Source of the DNA: Streptomyces sp. NRRL S-646
GTDB taxonomy: Bacteria > Actinomycetota > Actinomycetes > Streptomycetales > Streptomycetaceae
Length of the DNA: 64,000 nt
Direction of reading: 5' to 3'
Assembly: GCF_000720765.1 (NCBI RefSeq)
Contig: NZ_JODC01000007.1
Location: 248,001-312,000, forward strand
Shown here one piece after another: positions 10,728 to 19,216 of this stretch. The notes beneath the pieces were generated by a model that saw only the letters and a program-made list of their open reading frames with translations, was not told the origin of the DNA and did not search any database. Position 1 is the stretch's first letter, and every line of letters starts with the position of its first letter. The position numbers and the translations under genes were made by a program.

Positions 10728-12176
10728 TCAGCCGCGGGTGCCGGATGCGACCGCTTCCGGCTCGGTGGATGTCCGGTCGGCGGCGCGGGCCGGACCGGTG
10801 GGGCGTGCCGTGCGTGCCGTCGGGACCAGCAGGGCCGCCAGTGCTGCGGCCAGGCACAGCGCCGCCAGCAGGGCGAAGCCGTGGGTGTAGCCGGAGGCGT
10901 ACGGAAGGCCGGAGGGCTGGAGCCGGCCGGTGACCAGGACGCTGGTGACGGCGGCGCCGATGGAGCCGCCGATGGTGCGGATGTTGGCGTTCATGCCGGT
11001 GGCGGCGCCGGTCTGGGAGGCCGGGACGCTGCCGACGATCAGGTTGGCCATGGAGGCGAAGGCCAGTCCGATGCCGAGGCCGAACACGCCCGAGACCAGG
11101 GCGACTTGCCACTGCGCGGAGTGCCAGAGGGCGAGGATGCCCAGGGCGAGGGCACCGAGTGCGGCGCCGGTGGTCAGCAGCGCCTTCGCGCCGACCACGG
11201 GCTCCAGACGGCCGCTCAGGATCCCCGAGAAGAACATCGCCACCAGCATCGGCAGCATCAGGAGTCCGGAGGCCGTGACGCTCGCGCCGAAGCCGTAGCC
11301 CGCGGCGGGGGGCGTCTGGACGAAGGCAGGCAGGAAGGACCAGAGCGCGTACATGCCCGCACCGAACAGCAGGGCCGCGGTGTTGGTGGTCCACACGGTC
11401 GGCAGCCGCATGACGCGCAGGTCGATCAGCGGGGTGCGGGAGCGGGCCTCGGACAGCAGCCACAGGGCGAACAGGGCGCCGGCCGCGGCGAACAGGCCGA
11501 TCACCTTCGCCGAACCCCAGCCCCACTTGCTCGCCTGACTGAGCGGCAGCAGCAGGGTCACCAGCCAGGCCGAGAGCAGGCCGGCGCCCAGCCAACTGAC
11601 CTTGCCCTCGGCCCGGTTGGGCGACTCGGGCACGTAGCGGAGCGCAATGAGCACCGTGACCGCGACGACGGCGACCGGGATCCAGAACAGCCAGCGGTAG
11701 TCGAGCGCGGACACGATGGGTCCGGCCGCGACGATGCCGACGCCGCCGCCCGCGGCGATCACGGCAGACAGGTTGCTGATGCTACCGCTGACCTGGGACG
11801 GGGCGAACTCGTCACGGATGATGCCGAAGGAGAGCGGGAAGAGGGCGCCGCCGACACCCTGGACGACCCGGGCGACGATCAGGACGCCGATGGTCGGGGC
11901 GAGCGCGGCGAGCAGACAGCCGAGCAGTACGACGAACAGGACGGCGACCAGGGTGCGCTTCTTGCCGATCAGGTCGCCGACGCGGCCGAGGATCGGAGTG
12001 AAGACCGAGGCGGACAGCAGATAGGCCGTCATCACCCAGGTCGCGGTGGACTGGGAGGTGTGCAGCGCGTGCTGGACGGTCGGCAGGGCCGGCGCGATCA
12101 GCGACTGCAGCATGGCGAACACACCGGCGCCGGTCGCGAGGACCGCGAAGGTGAGACGGGTGGACTTGCGGGGCAT
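10728..12176 (-). CDS. MFS efflux transporter (DHA2-like)
   Basis: A 482-residue integral membrane protein of the drug:H+ antiporter type. Motif A appears as GRVGDLIGKKRTL between helices 2 and 3, and helix 4-5 contains RVVQGVGGALFPLSFGI. Length and hydrophobic pattern suit 14 helices. The ATG at 12176 begins MPRKSTRLTFAVL; the frame stays open far upstream but that part lies over the divergent TetR gene. Divergence from a TetR repressor, with stacked inverted repeats between them, marks it as an inducible efflux pump. The exported compound is unknown. Confidence 0.9.
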   Translation of the reverse strand: MPRKSTRLTFAVLATGAGVFAMLQSLIAPALPTVQHALHTSQSTATWVMTAYLLSASVFTPILGRVGDLIGKKRTLVAVLFVVLLGCLLAALAPTIGVLIVARVVQGVGGALFPLSFGIIRDEFAPSQVSGSISNLSAVIAAGGGVGIVAAGPIVSALDYRWLFWIPVAVVAVTVLIALRYVPESPNRAEGKVSWLGAGLLSAWLVTLLLPLSQASKWGWGSAKVIGLFAAAGALFALWLLSEARSRTPLIDLRVMRLPTVWTTNTAALLFGAGMYALWSFLPAFVQTPPAAGYGFGASVTASGLLMLPMLVAMFFSGILSGRLEPVVGAKALLTTGAALGALALGILALWHSAQWQVALVSGVFGLGIGLAFASMANLIVGSVPASQTGAATGMNANIRTIGGSIGAAVTSVLVTGRLQPSGLPYASGYTHGFALLAALCLAAALAALLVPTARTARPTGPARAADRTSTEPEAVASGTRG

Positions 12177-12309
12177 GAAGGGCCTCTCCGAACGAGCGGG
12201 GTGCGGCCGGGGTTCTCGGGCCACGGTCGTGCGGGCCCGGAGCGCCGGTGGGCGGATTCGGGCACGCCGACGGCCGCGGTGAGCGGTCGCGGAAAGGTGG
12301 TGGACTTGC

Positions 12310-12388
12310 CCTCCACTGGTAAAGTGGAGGAGTACCTCCACTCTAGCGGAGGCACACATCCGCTTCAAGTACCGGAGGCATTCCTCCG
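12310..12388. promoter_or_regulatory. Overlapping inverted repeats, probable TetR operators
   Basis: Three dyads sit between the divergent MFS and TetR genes: CCTCCACT/AGTGGAGG (12310-12330, five-base spacer), GTGGAGG/CCTCCAC (12324-12341, sharing an arm with the first) and CGGAGG-CATT-CCTCCG (12373-12388). A further CGGAGG arm lies at 12347-12352. Reused GGAGG/CCTCC arms suggest two or more repressor dimers on one stretch of DNA. Confidence 0.65.
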
Positions 12389-12413
12389 TATCGATCCAGC
12401 CCTGGAGGCACCC

Positions 12414-12986
12414 GTGACGTTTCCCGTCGGCGAGATCGTGGCGTCCCGGCGGCCGCACCGTAAGGACGCCGCACGCAACTACGACGCCCTGCTGGACGCG
12501 GCCCGCGAGGCGTTCGCGGAACACGGCGCCGACGCGTCCCTGGAGGACATCGCGCGTCGCGCGGGCGTGGGCATCGGCACGCTCTACCGCAATTTCCCGA
12601 CCCGCCGCGACCTGTTCGAAAGCGTCTACGCGAACGACGTCAACGAGCTGTGCCGGGTCGCCCAGGAGGTCGCCGAGCTGGAGCCCTGGGAGGCACTGAC
12701 GGCCTGGCTGCGCCGGTTCGCGGGATACATGGTGACCAAGCGGGCGGTCCGGGAGGCCCTCAACGACGAGTCCGAGATCTTCCAGGCCTGCCGGGAGTCG
12801 ATGTACGCGGCGGGCGGACCGCTGTTCGAGCGGGCCCAGGAGGCGGGCGAGGCGCGCAAGGACATGGACTTCGTCGACCTGCTGCGGATGGTGGCCGGCA
12901 TCACGGCCACGGCCTTCGACGACGACGCCCAGCGGGACCGCGTCCTGGCGATCGCGCTGGACGGGGTGCGCACCACCGCCCGCTGA
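12414..12986 (+). CDS. TetR-family repressor
   Basis: A 190-residue TetR regulator. The N-terminal helix-turn-helix (about 20-65) contains ASLEDIARRAGVGIGTLYRN, followed by the FPTRRDLFESVY block; the C-terminal ligand-binding half is the AcrR/SbtR-like type. The GTG at 12414 follows TGGAGG by six bases; the frame stays open upstream but runs through the operator region. It most likely represses the divergent MFS pump and itself, released by a toxic ligand. That assignment rests on arrangement and operators, not on a known ligand. Confidence 0.9.
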   Translation: MTFPVGEIVASRRPHRKDAARNYDALLDAAREAFAEHGADASLEDIARRAGVGIGTLYRNFPTRRDLFESVYANDVNELCRVAQEVAELEPWEALTAWLRRFAGYMVTKRAVREALNDESEIFQACRESMYAAGGPLFERAQEAGEARKDMDFVDLLRMVAGITATAFDDDAQRDRVLAIALDGVRTTAR

Positions 12987-13031
12987 CACCGGCGGCGCGG
13001 CTCACGGGACCGCCGGCGCCGCTCCCCCGCC

Positions 13032-13110
13032 CTACCGGCCGTGTTCGCGCAGCAACCCAACGGACAGGCCCCGCTCCTCGCAGGTGTCGAGGATGCGGGG
13101 CAGTGCACCG
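13032..13110 (-). pseudogene. C-terminal scrap resembling a polysaccharide deacetylase
   Basis: On the minus strand a short frame ends at TAG (13032-13034) and reads LPRILDTCEERGLSVGLL then REHGR, like the last helix and tail of NodB-type polysaccharide deacetylases. The front is missing: the sequence passes at about 13110 straight into the M56 peptidase relic on the opposite strand. The match rests on about 24 residues, so it is tentative. Confidence 0.35.
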
Positions 13111-13111
13111 A

Positions 13112-13804
13112 GGGGGCGACACCGAACTGGCCGTCCTGGACGACGCGTCACCGGCCGCCTTCGCCCTGCCCGGCGCACCCGGGCGGATCGTGGTCTCCCA
13201 CGGCAGGCTGCGCTGCCTCGGCGACAGGTTACGCGAGGCGCTGCTGGCCCACGAGCGGGCGCATCTGGGCGGCAGGCACCATCTCTTCCAGACCCTTTGG
13301 CGGCTGACCGCGGCCGTCAGTCCACTGCTGCGCCCGCTGGCCGACACGGGCGGTTTCATCCTGGAGCGCTGGGCCGACGAGGAGGCCGCCGCGCAGGTCG
13401 GCGACCGGCGGACCGTCGCGCGCTCGGTGGGCCGCGCCGCCCTCGCCTCCGCGGCGCACCCGCCCCGCACGGGCATGCAGATCGCGGCCGGAGGCGCCGT
13501 ACCGCAACGGGTACGCGCACTGCTCGCACCGCCTCCACCACGGCGGGCGCTGCCGTTCCTCGGGGGCGCGTTGCTGCCGGCGGTGTGCTGCACCAGCCTG
13601 GCGAACGCCGCGTCCGACAGCGAGGACATGATCGAGAGCGCGCAGCGGCCGGGGTGCCCGGCGGGCCGGTGCGGCAGCTTGGGCACCGGCACGGGTGGTG
13701 CTGCCTGCGCGATGGGCCCGGGCACTGAGTGTTGGGCCGTCAGGCGGAGAGCCCCGGTCCGGCTATGTAGCGGATGCGACGGTCCGTGTGGTTCCGGTCG
13801 GTGA
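13112..13804 (+). pseudogene. N-terminally truncated M56/M48-type metallopeptidase
   Basis: From about 13115 the frame reads GDTELAVLDDASPAAFALPG, RIVVSHG and LLAHERAHLGGRHHL; HERAH is the zinc HExxH motif, and the downstream ERWADEEAAAQVGDR supplies the usual third ligand region. Full-length relatives have membrane helices and some 90 more residues before this point, absent here. A possible last membrane segment (LPFLGGALLPAVCC) remains. The frame runs to 13804 and overlaps the 3' end of the convergent DUF4037 gene by 65 bases, which suggests the tail is also altered. A soluble truncated product is possible but unlikely to work. Confidence 0.65.
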
Positions 13805-14810
13805 CGTCGGTGCTGTCCACGTACTGGTCGATCGAGCCGACCGGGGGGAGCGTGCGCAGGGCGGGATCGCCGATCGAGGCCATCAGGGCATCGGTGAAGC
13901 GGTAGGCGTCCAGGACCAGGAACGGCCTGGTGTGGAAGTGACGGACCTTCACGTCAAGAGGTTCGGTCAGCCCGAGGCTGTTGTGCATGCCGGCGGCCAA
14001 CTCGTATGCCGGGGACAGGTTCTGCTCGCGTTCCTGCCAGCTGCGCGCCGACAACGCGTCCGCAAGGAGCGGGGTGAGTTCCGCGGCGCAGGGCAGTGCG
14101 GCGAACGCGGTGCCCAGCCACTTGCTGTAGGGCGGGTACACCCGGTGCATCAGGAGGCACAGCTTCATCAGGTCGCGCACCTGCCGGGCGGCGACCACCG
14201 CGGAACCCAACTCGTCACCGACCTCGCCGCAGCGCCCGACGAACGGTTCCTCCTGAGACAGGCGCATCCACTGGCAGGCCAGCACATAACGCCACACGTC
14301 ATCGGGATACCAGGCCAGAGTGATGCGGTAGGACTCGAGCAGGCCGAGGCCGTCGTGGAAGACCGCGCCGCCGGTCAGCTCCCGCAACAGTTGCGTCGGA
14401 ACCATCAGCCATTCGCGCACCGACAACCCCTGGGCCGGGTCGGCGCCGAGCTGCTCGGTGAAGAAGGCCTGCAGATCGTTGACGTGGACCCAGTGCCGGG
14501 CCGGTGTGCCGTCGGGAAAGGAAAACCGAACCGGGTAGCCGCGGAACTCCGCCGGCAGCCGCCGGTCGAGCTCCGCGTCCAGGTGCTGCGCACGGGCTCG
14601 GAAGTCTTCGCCGGCGAGGAACACCTGCAGGCGCGGCCCCCAGGCGTGGTCGGTGGAGCGTACGGTGTCGAGACCCTGCACCTCCGAGCCGTAGCCGATC
14701 AGCGCCGCCGAGTACGCCACGCCGTGCAGCGCGTTGTGCAGGATCGGGGCGACGACCTGCCTGTAGAACAGCTCGGCCAGCTCGAGACCGGGAAGGAAGT
14801 GGCGCGTCAC
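13740..14810 (-). CDS. DUF4037-family protein
   Basis: A 356-residue protein of the DUF4037 family, whose N-terminal part resembles nucleotidyltransferases: AALIGYGSEVQGLDT and STDHAWGPRLQVFL contain the Gly-Ser and Asp-His-x-Trp-Gly features. The C-terminal half is helical (LACQWMRLSQEEPF, LCLLMHRVYPPYSKWLGTAF). Similarity starts at VTRHFLPGLEL, so I chose GTG 14810; ATG 14861 is possible. The open frame continues upstream into a fragment of an unrelated gene. The family probably modifies a small molecule or RNA, but no substrate is known. It is transcribed alone. Confidence 0.8.
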   Translation of the reverse strand: MTRHFLPGLELAELFYRQVVAPILHNALHGVAYSAALIGYGSEVQGLDTVRSTDHAWGPRLQVFLAGEDFRARAQHLDAELDRRLPAEFRGYPVRFSFPDGTPARHWVHVNDLQAFFTEQLGADPAQGLSVREWLMVPTQLLRELTGGAVFHDGLGLLESYRITLAWYPDDVWRYVLACQWMRLSQEEPFVGRCGEVGDELGSAVVAARQVRDLMKLCLLMHRVYPPYSKWLGTAFAALPCAAELTPLLADALSARSWQEREQNLSPAYELAAGMHNSLGLTEPLDVKVRHFHTRPFLVLDAYRFTDALMASIGDPALRTLPPVGSIDQYVDSTDVTDRNHTDRRIRYIAGPGLSA

Positions 14811-14918
14811 GCCCGCCACCCTGGCAGAACCCCGTGGATGGCGGCCAACTGTTATCAGCATCCGCGTCGTTCCGCGGGCACGTCCGAACGGCGACGGCGG
14901 GACCTGAACGCGCAAGGA

Positions 14919-15017
14919 TGGCCGCCATTCCGCGCCTGCGGTGCCGTAGATCAGGCACGTGCGGCGCGGAATGCCGGTCCTGCGTCCGGTCGTGGCGAGC
15001 ACGAGCGTGCAGACGCC
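14919..15017 (-). pseudogene. Fragment of a deazaflavin-dependent nitroreductase (DDN) gene
   Basis: In frame with, and upstream of, the DUF4037 gene the minus strand encodes LVLATTGRRTGIPRRTCLIY, the core motif of F420-binding nitroreductase-family proteins (usual form LLLTTTGRRTG.PR..PL.Y). Both ends are unrelated, so only about 30 residues survive. It marks a deletion joint and may donate a spurious start to the DUF4037 frame. Confidence 0.55.
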
Positions 15018-15162
15018 GTTCGACTCGTGTCGCTCCGTGCCACATGAGGACAGCCATGACGGACGGTCCTTCTGCAACGGAAGTCTGGCGCCCCTGGGAC
15101 GTGCCGGCGCACTGGTCTCGACACAACCTGAGACCGAGTCCGCGAACGCCGGCGCGTCGGTG

Positions 15163-16176
15163 TCAGCGCGCGGAGCCTCGGCGCAGGACCTTGTCGACGG
15201 CGACCGTGACGACGACGAGGGTGCCGGTCGCGACGTCCTGGTAGAGGCTGTCGATGCCCGCCTGGGTGAGGCCGGAGCGGAGCACGGTGACGATGAGTGT
15301 TCCGATGAGCGTGCCGGCGACGCTTCCCCGGCCGCCGAAGAGGCTGGTCCCGCCGATGACCACGGCGGTGATGCTCTCCAGGTTCGCCGTCTGGTAGGAG
15401 TTCGGGTCGGCGTTGGGGATACGGCCGAGGGCCTGCCAGGCGGCGATGCCGTAGAGGAGACCGGCGGTGACGTAGACCGACAGGACCGTGCGCTGCACGT
15501 TGATGCCGGTCAGGCGGGCGGACTCGGGTGCGTTGCCGACGGCGTAGATGTGCCGGCCCCAGCCCGTCTTGGCGAGGCCGTACCAGAAGAACGCGTACAG
15601 ACCCACGAGCAGGAACGTCCCCCAGGTCACGAGGACACTGCCGACGTGGACGCCGTTCCCCCAGAAGACCAGCAGATCGTCGGTGACCGGAAAGCTGCGG
15701 GAGTTGGAGTAGAGCCTGCCCACGGCGTAGATGACGGTCAGCGCACCCAGCGTCACGATGAAGGGCGGCAGGCCCAACCGGGCCACGAGCAGGCCGTTGA
15801 CCAGCCCGAGCAAGGTCGCTGTGACCAGGCCGAGCAGCAGCGCCGCCACAGGGCCGTGCCCCTCGAAGACGAGCTTGGCCATGACGAGCGTGCCGAGGAC
15901 CGCGATGGCCCCGTTCGCCAGGTCGATGCCCGCGGTGAGGATGATCAGGGTCTGGCCCAGTGCCAGTGTGCCGATCACGATGGACTGCTGCAGCACCAGG
16001 GCGAGGTTCTCCGGCGTCAGGAACGTGTCCGTCGTCAGCGAGAAGACCAGTACGGCGACGGCCAGGGCCGCGAGGGGACCGACGGTCGGTGTGCGCAGGG
16101 CGTACCGCAGCGCGTCCCGCAGTGCGGTGCCCGGCTCGCCGTCGGCGGCAGCACTGGTGGTCACGGGAGATCTCAT
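15163..16176 (-). CDS. Sugar ABC transporter permease (RbsC/BPD_transp_2 type)
   Basis: A 337-residue membrane protein with about nine or ten helices. The family signature appears as AVGNAPESARLTGINVQR, and SLFGGRGSVAGTLIGTL is the usual late-helix block. It forms the channel of a carbohydrate uptake ABC system. The substrate-binding lipoprotein gene ends 40 bases upstream on the same strand, so the two are probably one operon; the ATPase is encoded on the opposite strand 1.4 kb away. The sugar is unknown. The start ATG at 16176 precedes a short hydrophilic N-terminus. Confidence 0.9.
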   Translation of the reverse strand: MRSPVTTSAAADGEPGTALRDALRYALRTPTVGPLAALAVAVLVFSLTTDTFLTPENLALVLQQSIVIGTLALGQTLIILTAGIDLANGAIAVLGTLVMAKLVFEGHGPVAALLLGLVTATLLGLVNGLLVARLGLPPFIVTLGALTVIYAVGRLYSNSRSFPVTDDLLVFWGNGVHVGSVLVTWGTFLLVGLYAFFWYGLAKTGWGRHIYAVGNAPESARLTGINVQRTVLSVYVTAGLLYGIAAWQALGRIPNADPNSYQTANLESITAVVIGGTSLFGGRGSVAGTLIGTLIVTVLRSGLTQAGIDSLYQDVATGTLVVVTVAVDKVLRRGSAR

Positions 16177-16216
16177 GATCCGTTACTGATCCCTTCGCCC
16201 GGTCGGCGCCCGAAGG

Positions 16217-17257
16217 TCACCCCCAGCAGTGCCGGAGTCCCCAGCCCGTGTCGCGGGACGCCAGCCCCTGCACCGGCTTGTCGGTGATGAGTTGCGTGCC
16301 CGTGTCCGTGAAGCCGGAAGGTTTCTTCCCGTGCCTGGCGAACTCGGTGACCGCGGCCACGCCCAGGTCGGCCATCCTGACCGGGAACTGCATGACGGTG
16401 GCGGCGTACTTGCCGGCTCTGACGTCGCGCACGCCCTCGCATCCGCCGTCGATGGATCCGACGGTCACCCGGTCGTCGAGACCGCGTGCCGCGAGGGCCG
16501 TGTAGGCGCCGTCGGCCACCGGTTCGTTGATGGTGTAGACCGAGTTCACGTCGCTCGTGCGCTGCAGCAGGTTCTCCATCGCGGTCTGTCCTCGGTTGCG
16601 GTCGCCGTTGGTGATCGCCCGTCCGCGGATCGCCGGCGAGTCGTCCGTTGTCCCGAAGCCGCTGAGGAAGCCGTCGTGGCGCTGTTGACTGACCGTGGAA
16701 CCCTCCGTGCCGTCGAGCATGAACAGCTTGGGGTCCCGGCGGCCGAGCACAGCCCTTACATAGGCACCCTGGAGGCGTCCGGCCTTGAAGTTGTCGGTCG
16801 CGTACGTGGCCGCCGCTGCGTTCTCCGGGTCCGTCGCGGTGTCCAGCGCGATCACCAGGATGCCCTGCCGACGGGCCTCGGCGATGGCGCCCAGGATCCC
16901 CGTCGTGTTGGAGGGTGTGATCAGGATTCCCCGCACATGGCGGGCGATGAGGCTCTCCACCGCGTTGACCTGGCCTTCGTTGTCGCCGTCGAACTTGCCG
17001 GACAGCGCGATGAGCTTGGCGTCCTTCCTCTTCGCCGCGTCCTGGGCGGCCTCGCGCAGGGCCACGAAGAACGGATTGGTCTCGGTCTTGGTCACCAGAC
17101 CGATCGTGACCTTCCCCGTCCGCCGACCCTCCGTGGAGGCCTGGTTTCCGCCGCAGGCCGCGGCGCCGAGCAGCATTGTTCCCACCAGGAGGAGCGTCGG
17201 CACCGGTCGGGAACGCCGTGGCCGGCCGCGCCTGCGGACGGTGTAGTGGTGTGCCAT
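16217..17257 (-). CDS. Sugar ABC transporter substrate-binding lipoprotein
   Basis: A 346-residue periplasmic-binding-protein-like lipoprotein (Peripla_BP_4 type). A basic N-terminus and hydrophobic stretch end in the lipobox LGAAAC, with the lipidated Cys at residue 35. The mature part starts near KVTIGLVTKTETNPFFVALR, typical of ribose/fructose binders, and contains SIDGGCEGVRDV near the hinge. GGAGGAGG stands nine bases before the ATG at 17257. It delivers a sugar to the adjacent permease. A LacI-like regulator is not adjacent, so control is unclear. Confidence 0.9.
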   Translation of the reverse strand: MAHHYTVRRRGRPRRSRPVPTLLLVGTMLLGAAACGGNQASTEGRRTGKVTIGLVTKTETNPFFVALREAAQDAAKRKDAKLIALSGKFDGDNEGQVNAVESLIARHVRGILITPSNTTGILGAIAEARRQGILVIALDTATDPENAAAATYATDNFKAGRLQGAYVRAVLGRRDPKLFMLDGTEGSTVSQQRHDGFLSGFGTTDDSPAIRGRAITNGDRNRGQTAMENLLQRTSDVNSVYTINEPVADGAYTALAARGLDDRVTVGSIDGGCEGVRDVRAGKYAATVMQFPVRMADLGVAAVTEFARHGKKPSGFTDTGTQLITDKPVQGLASRDTGWGLRHCWG

Positions 17258-17564
17258 CGGTGACACCCTCCTCCGGCCGATTCCAACGTCGTGGGAGTCC
17301 CTACGATCCACACCATGTGTCCGGATTGTTCATACATATCGCACTGTGTCGCTCCAGTCTCCTCTTCGGCCGACCGCGGCTGGAGGCGCCGGTCGGACGG
17401 CTGCGTGCGTTCTGCGTTGCGTCCGTCCCGGTGGCGACGAAAGATGGTGGTCGGAACGGGGTGCCCGCTGGTCCTGTCGAGGGGTGGGCCGGACTCACCC
17501 GCGGCCGGGGTTCCACCGGGGCCGTGCGGCGTCACCTCGGTCGCGCGGAGAAGGTGAGGTTCGC
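17258..17564. promoter_or_regulatory. Divergent promoter region of the sugar ABC genes
   Basis: About 300 bases separate the binding-protein and ATPase starts. The A/T-rich pocket around 17305-17350 (TTGTTCATACATATCG) is the likely promoter site. A plus-strand frame stays open but has no protein similarity before the ATPase start. I find no convincing operator dyad. Confidence 0.4.
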
Positions 17565-18326
17565 GTGACTGGGCCGCCGTTGCTCGCGCTGCGCGGGATC
17601 TCCAAGCGGTTCGGCGCCGTCCAGGCCCTCAAGGACGTCGACCTGGAGGTCCACAAGGGCCAGGTCGTCGCTCTTCTGGGCGACAACGGTGCCGGCAAGT
17701 CCACCCTGATCAGGGTCATCTCGGGTGTGGATCCCCCCGACAAGGGCGTCATCGAATGGGAGGGGCGGGCCGTCCAGATCAGGACTCCGCGGATCGCCCA
17801 GCGCCTGGGCATCGCGACCGTGTACCAGGACCTGGCATTGTGCGACGACCTCGATGTCGCCGCGAACCTCTTCCTGGGGCGGGAGCGGCGGTGCTCCGGT
17901 GCCCGGGGCCGCCTGTTCCGGTCGATGGACGACAGCGGGATGCGCAGGGAGGCACGCGCGCAGCTCGACACGCTGGGCATCCGCGTCCCCGATGTGCGTG
18001 CTCCGGTCGCTTCGCTGTCCGCGGGCCAGCGGCAGACCGTGGCGATCTCCCGCGCGCTCCTCGGCCGGCCGAAGGCCGTCCTCCTGGACGAGCCCACCGC
18101 GGCGCTCGGCATCTCACAGGCCGGCCACGTCCTCGACCTCGTCGAGGAGCTCCGCGAGCAGGGCATCGGAGTGATCCTCATCAGTCACAACCTGGGAGAC
18201 GTCAAGGCGGTCGCGGACGAGGCGGCGGTGCTGCGCCTCGGCTGCAACAACGGTTTCTTCCATGTGCCGACCTCCCCGCAGGACCGGATCTTCTCCGCCA
18301 TTGTCGGCGCCACGAGCAACTCCTGA
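17565..18326 (+). CDS. Sugar ABC transporter ATP-binding protein
   Basis: A 253-residue single-cassette ATPase. It has Walker [10 protein letters not shown] (about residue 39), Q-loop VYQDLAL, signature LSAGQRQ (about 150), Walker [13 protein letters not shown] (about 172) and H-loop ISHN (about 206). Single-domain ATPases of this size occur with RbsC-type permeases. The GTG at 17565 lies eight bases after AGGTGAGG-like sequence and starts right before family similarity. It probably powers the divergently encoded permease and binding protein. Having the ATPase on the opposite strand is unusual, since these systems are normally one operon. Confidence 0.87.
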   Translation: MTGPPLLALRGISKRFGAVQALKDVDLEVHKGQVVALLGDNGAGKSTLIRVISGVDPPDKGVIEWEGRAVQIRTPRIAQRLGIATVYQDLALCDDLDVAANLFLGRERRCSGARGRLFRSMDDSGMRREARAQLDTLGIRVPDVRAPVASLSAGQRQTVAISRALLGRPKAVLLDEPTAALGISQAGHVLDLVEELREQGIGVILISHNLGDVKAVADEAAVLRLGCNNGFFHVPTSPQDRIFSAIVGATSNS

Positions 18327-18380
18327 CGCTCGCTCACCCGTCCTCCGTTCGACCTGCGGACCCATCGGAATTGGGCAGCC

Positions 18381-18410
18381 GATCTCCCCGCTATGGATCT
18401 CCCCGCTATG
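18381..18410 (+). repeat. Perfect 15-bp tandem repeat before the VOC gene
   Basis: GATCTCCCCGCTATG occurs twice head to tail (18381-18395 and 18396-18410). Each copy ends in CTATG, resembling a -10 element, so the duplication may double the promoter of the gene starting at 18419. Confidence 0.7.
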
Positions 18411-18418
18411 GTGCACCG

Positions 18419-18853
18419 GTGTCATCACTCAGACAGTTCCAGGTCACCTTCGACTGTGCAGAACCCGAGCGCGTCGCTCGCTTCTGGTGCGAGGTGTTGG
18501 GGTACGTCGTACCGCCGCCGCCCGAGGGGTTCGCCAGTTGGGACGATTTCGATCGCTCGCTGCCGCCCGAGGATCAGGGTGCCTCGTTCGCCTGCATGGA
18601 TCCCTCTGGCGTCGGCCCGCGAATGTACTTCCAGCGCGTTCCCGAGTCCAAGGTCGTCAAGAATCGGGTGCACCTCTGCGTGCGAGCCGGTACCGGGCTC
18701 GTGGGTGAAGAGCGCCTCGCCACACTGGAGGCGGAGTGCGCACGGCTGGTCGCGCTCGGTGCGGTGCGCGTGCGTCTGCTGCGTGCCGACGGCGTCAATG
18801 AGTCGTGCATCGTGATGCAGGACATCGAGGGCAACGAGTTCTGTCTCGACTGA
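18419..18853 (+). CDS. VOC (glyoxalase-like) family protein
   Basis: A 144-residue single VOC module pair beginning SSLRQFQVTFDCAEPERVARFW and ending DIEGNEFCLD, the usual closing strand of glyoxalase-like domains in actinomycetes. It lacks an obvious full 2-His-Glu metal set, so a binding or resistance role is as likely as catalysis. The GTG at 18419 starts eight bases after the 15-bp tandem repeat; there is no clear Shine-Dalgarno site, so the mRNA may be leaderless. It stands alone and faces the small acidic gene. Confidence 0.8.
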   Translation: MSSLRQFQVTFDCAEPERVARFWCEVLGYVVPPPPEGFASWDDFDRSLPPEDQGASFACMDPSGVGPRMYFQRVPESKVVKNRVHLCVRAGTGLVGEERLATLEAECARLVALGAVRVRLLRADGVNESCIVMQDIEGNEFCLD

Positions 18854-18885
18854 GTTGCCGTTGGGCCTCTGCCGGGCGGTGGCTG

Positions 18886-19101
18886 CTAGTCGGTCCCGCT
18901 CTGCAGGACACGGCGAGCCGCCTCGGCCTCTGCTGCCGGCGGCGAGAGTTCGTCGAGGGTGTCGAGCTCGTCATCCGTTTCCAGTTCCCGTTCCCAGGCC
19001 GCCGCAAGGCGTTCCTGCTCCTGGCGCGACTTGGCGCCGACGGCCTCGCGCTGCTCCGGGTCCAGGGCTGCCAGGAATCGTCCGACCGGGTCCGTGCGCA
19101 T
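18886..19101 (-). CDS. Small acidic protein of unknown function
   Basis: A 71-residue protein: MRTDPVGRFLAALDPEQREA, a charged amphipathic helix with RQEQERLAAAWEREL, then an acidic patch around ETDDELDTLDEL. AAGGAG precedes the ATG by six bases. The high Glu/Asp/Arg/Gln content predicts a soluble, helical, possibly coiled-coil protein. I do not recognise a named family. The gene faces the VOC gene and is followed upstream by the VCBS-like membrane protein on the same strand, with 115 bases between. Confidence 0.65.
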   Translation of the reverse strand: MRTDPVGRFLAALDPEQREAVGAKSRQEQERLAAAWERELETDDELDTLDELSPPAAEAEAARRVLQSGTD

Positions 19102-19216
19102 ACGGTGCTCCTTGCCGCAGGAAGAGGTGCCACCCTGCCCCAGCATGGCTGAACGCTCCCAGGTCGGCCGCTCGACGCTGCCGGAGAACACCCCGTTGGG
19201 TCTCTTCGCAGCCGGA

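Noticed and set aside
17258..17564. A small gene upstream of the sugar ABC ATPase
   Set aside because: The open frame has no similarity or ribosome site and covers the divergent promoter.
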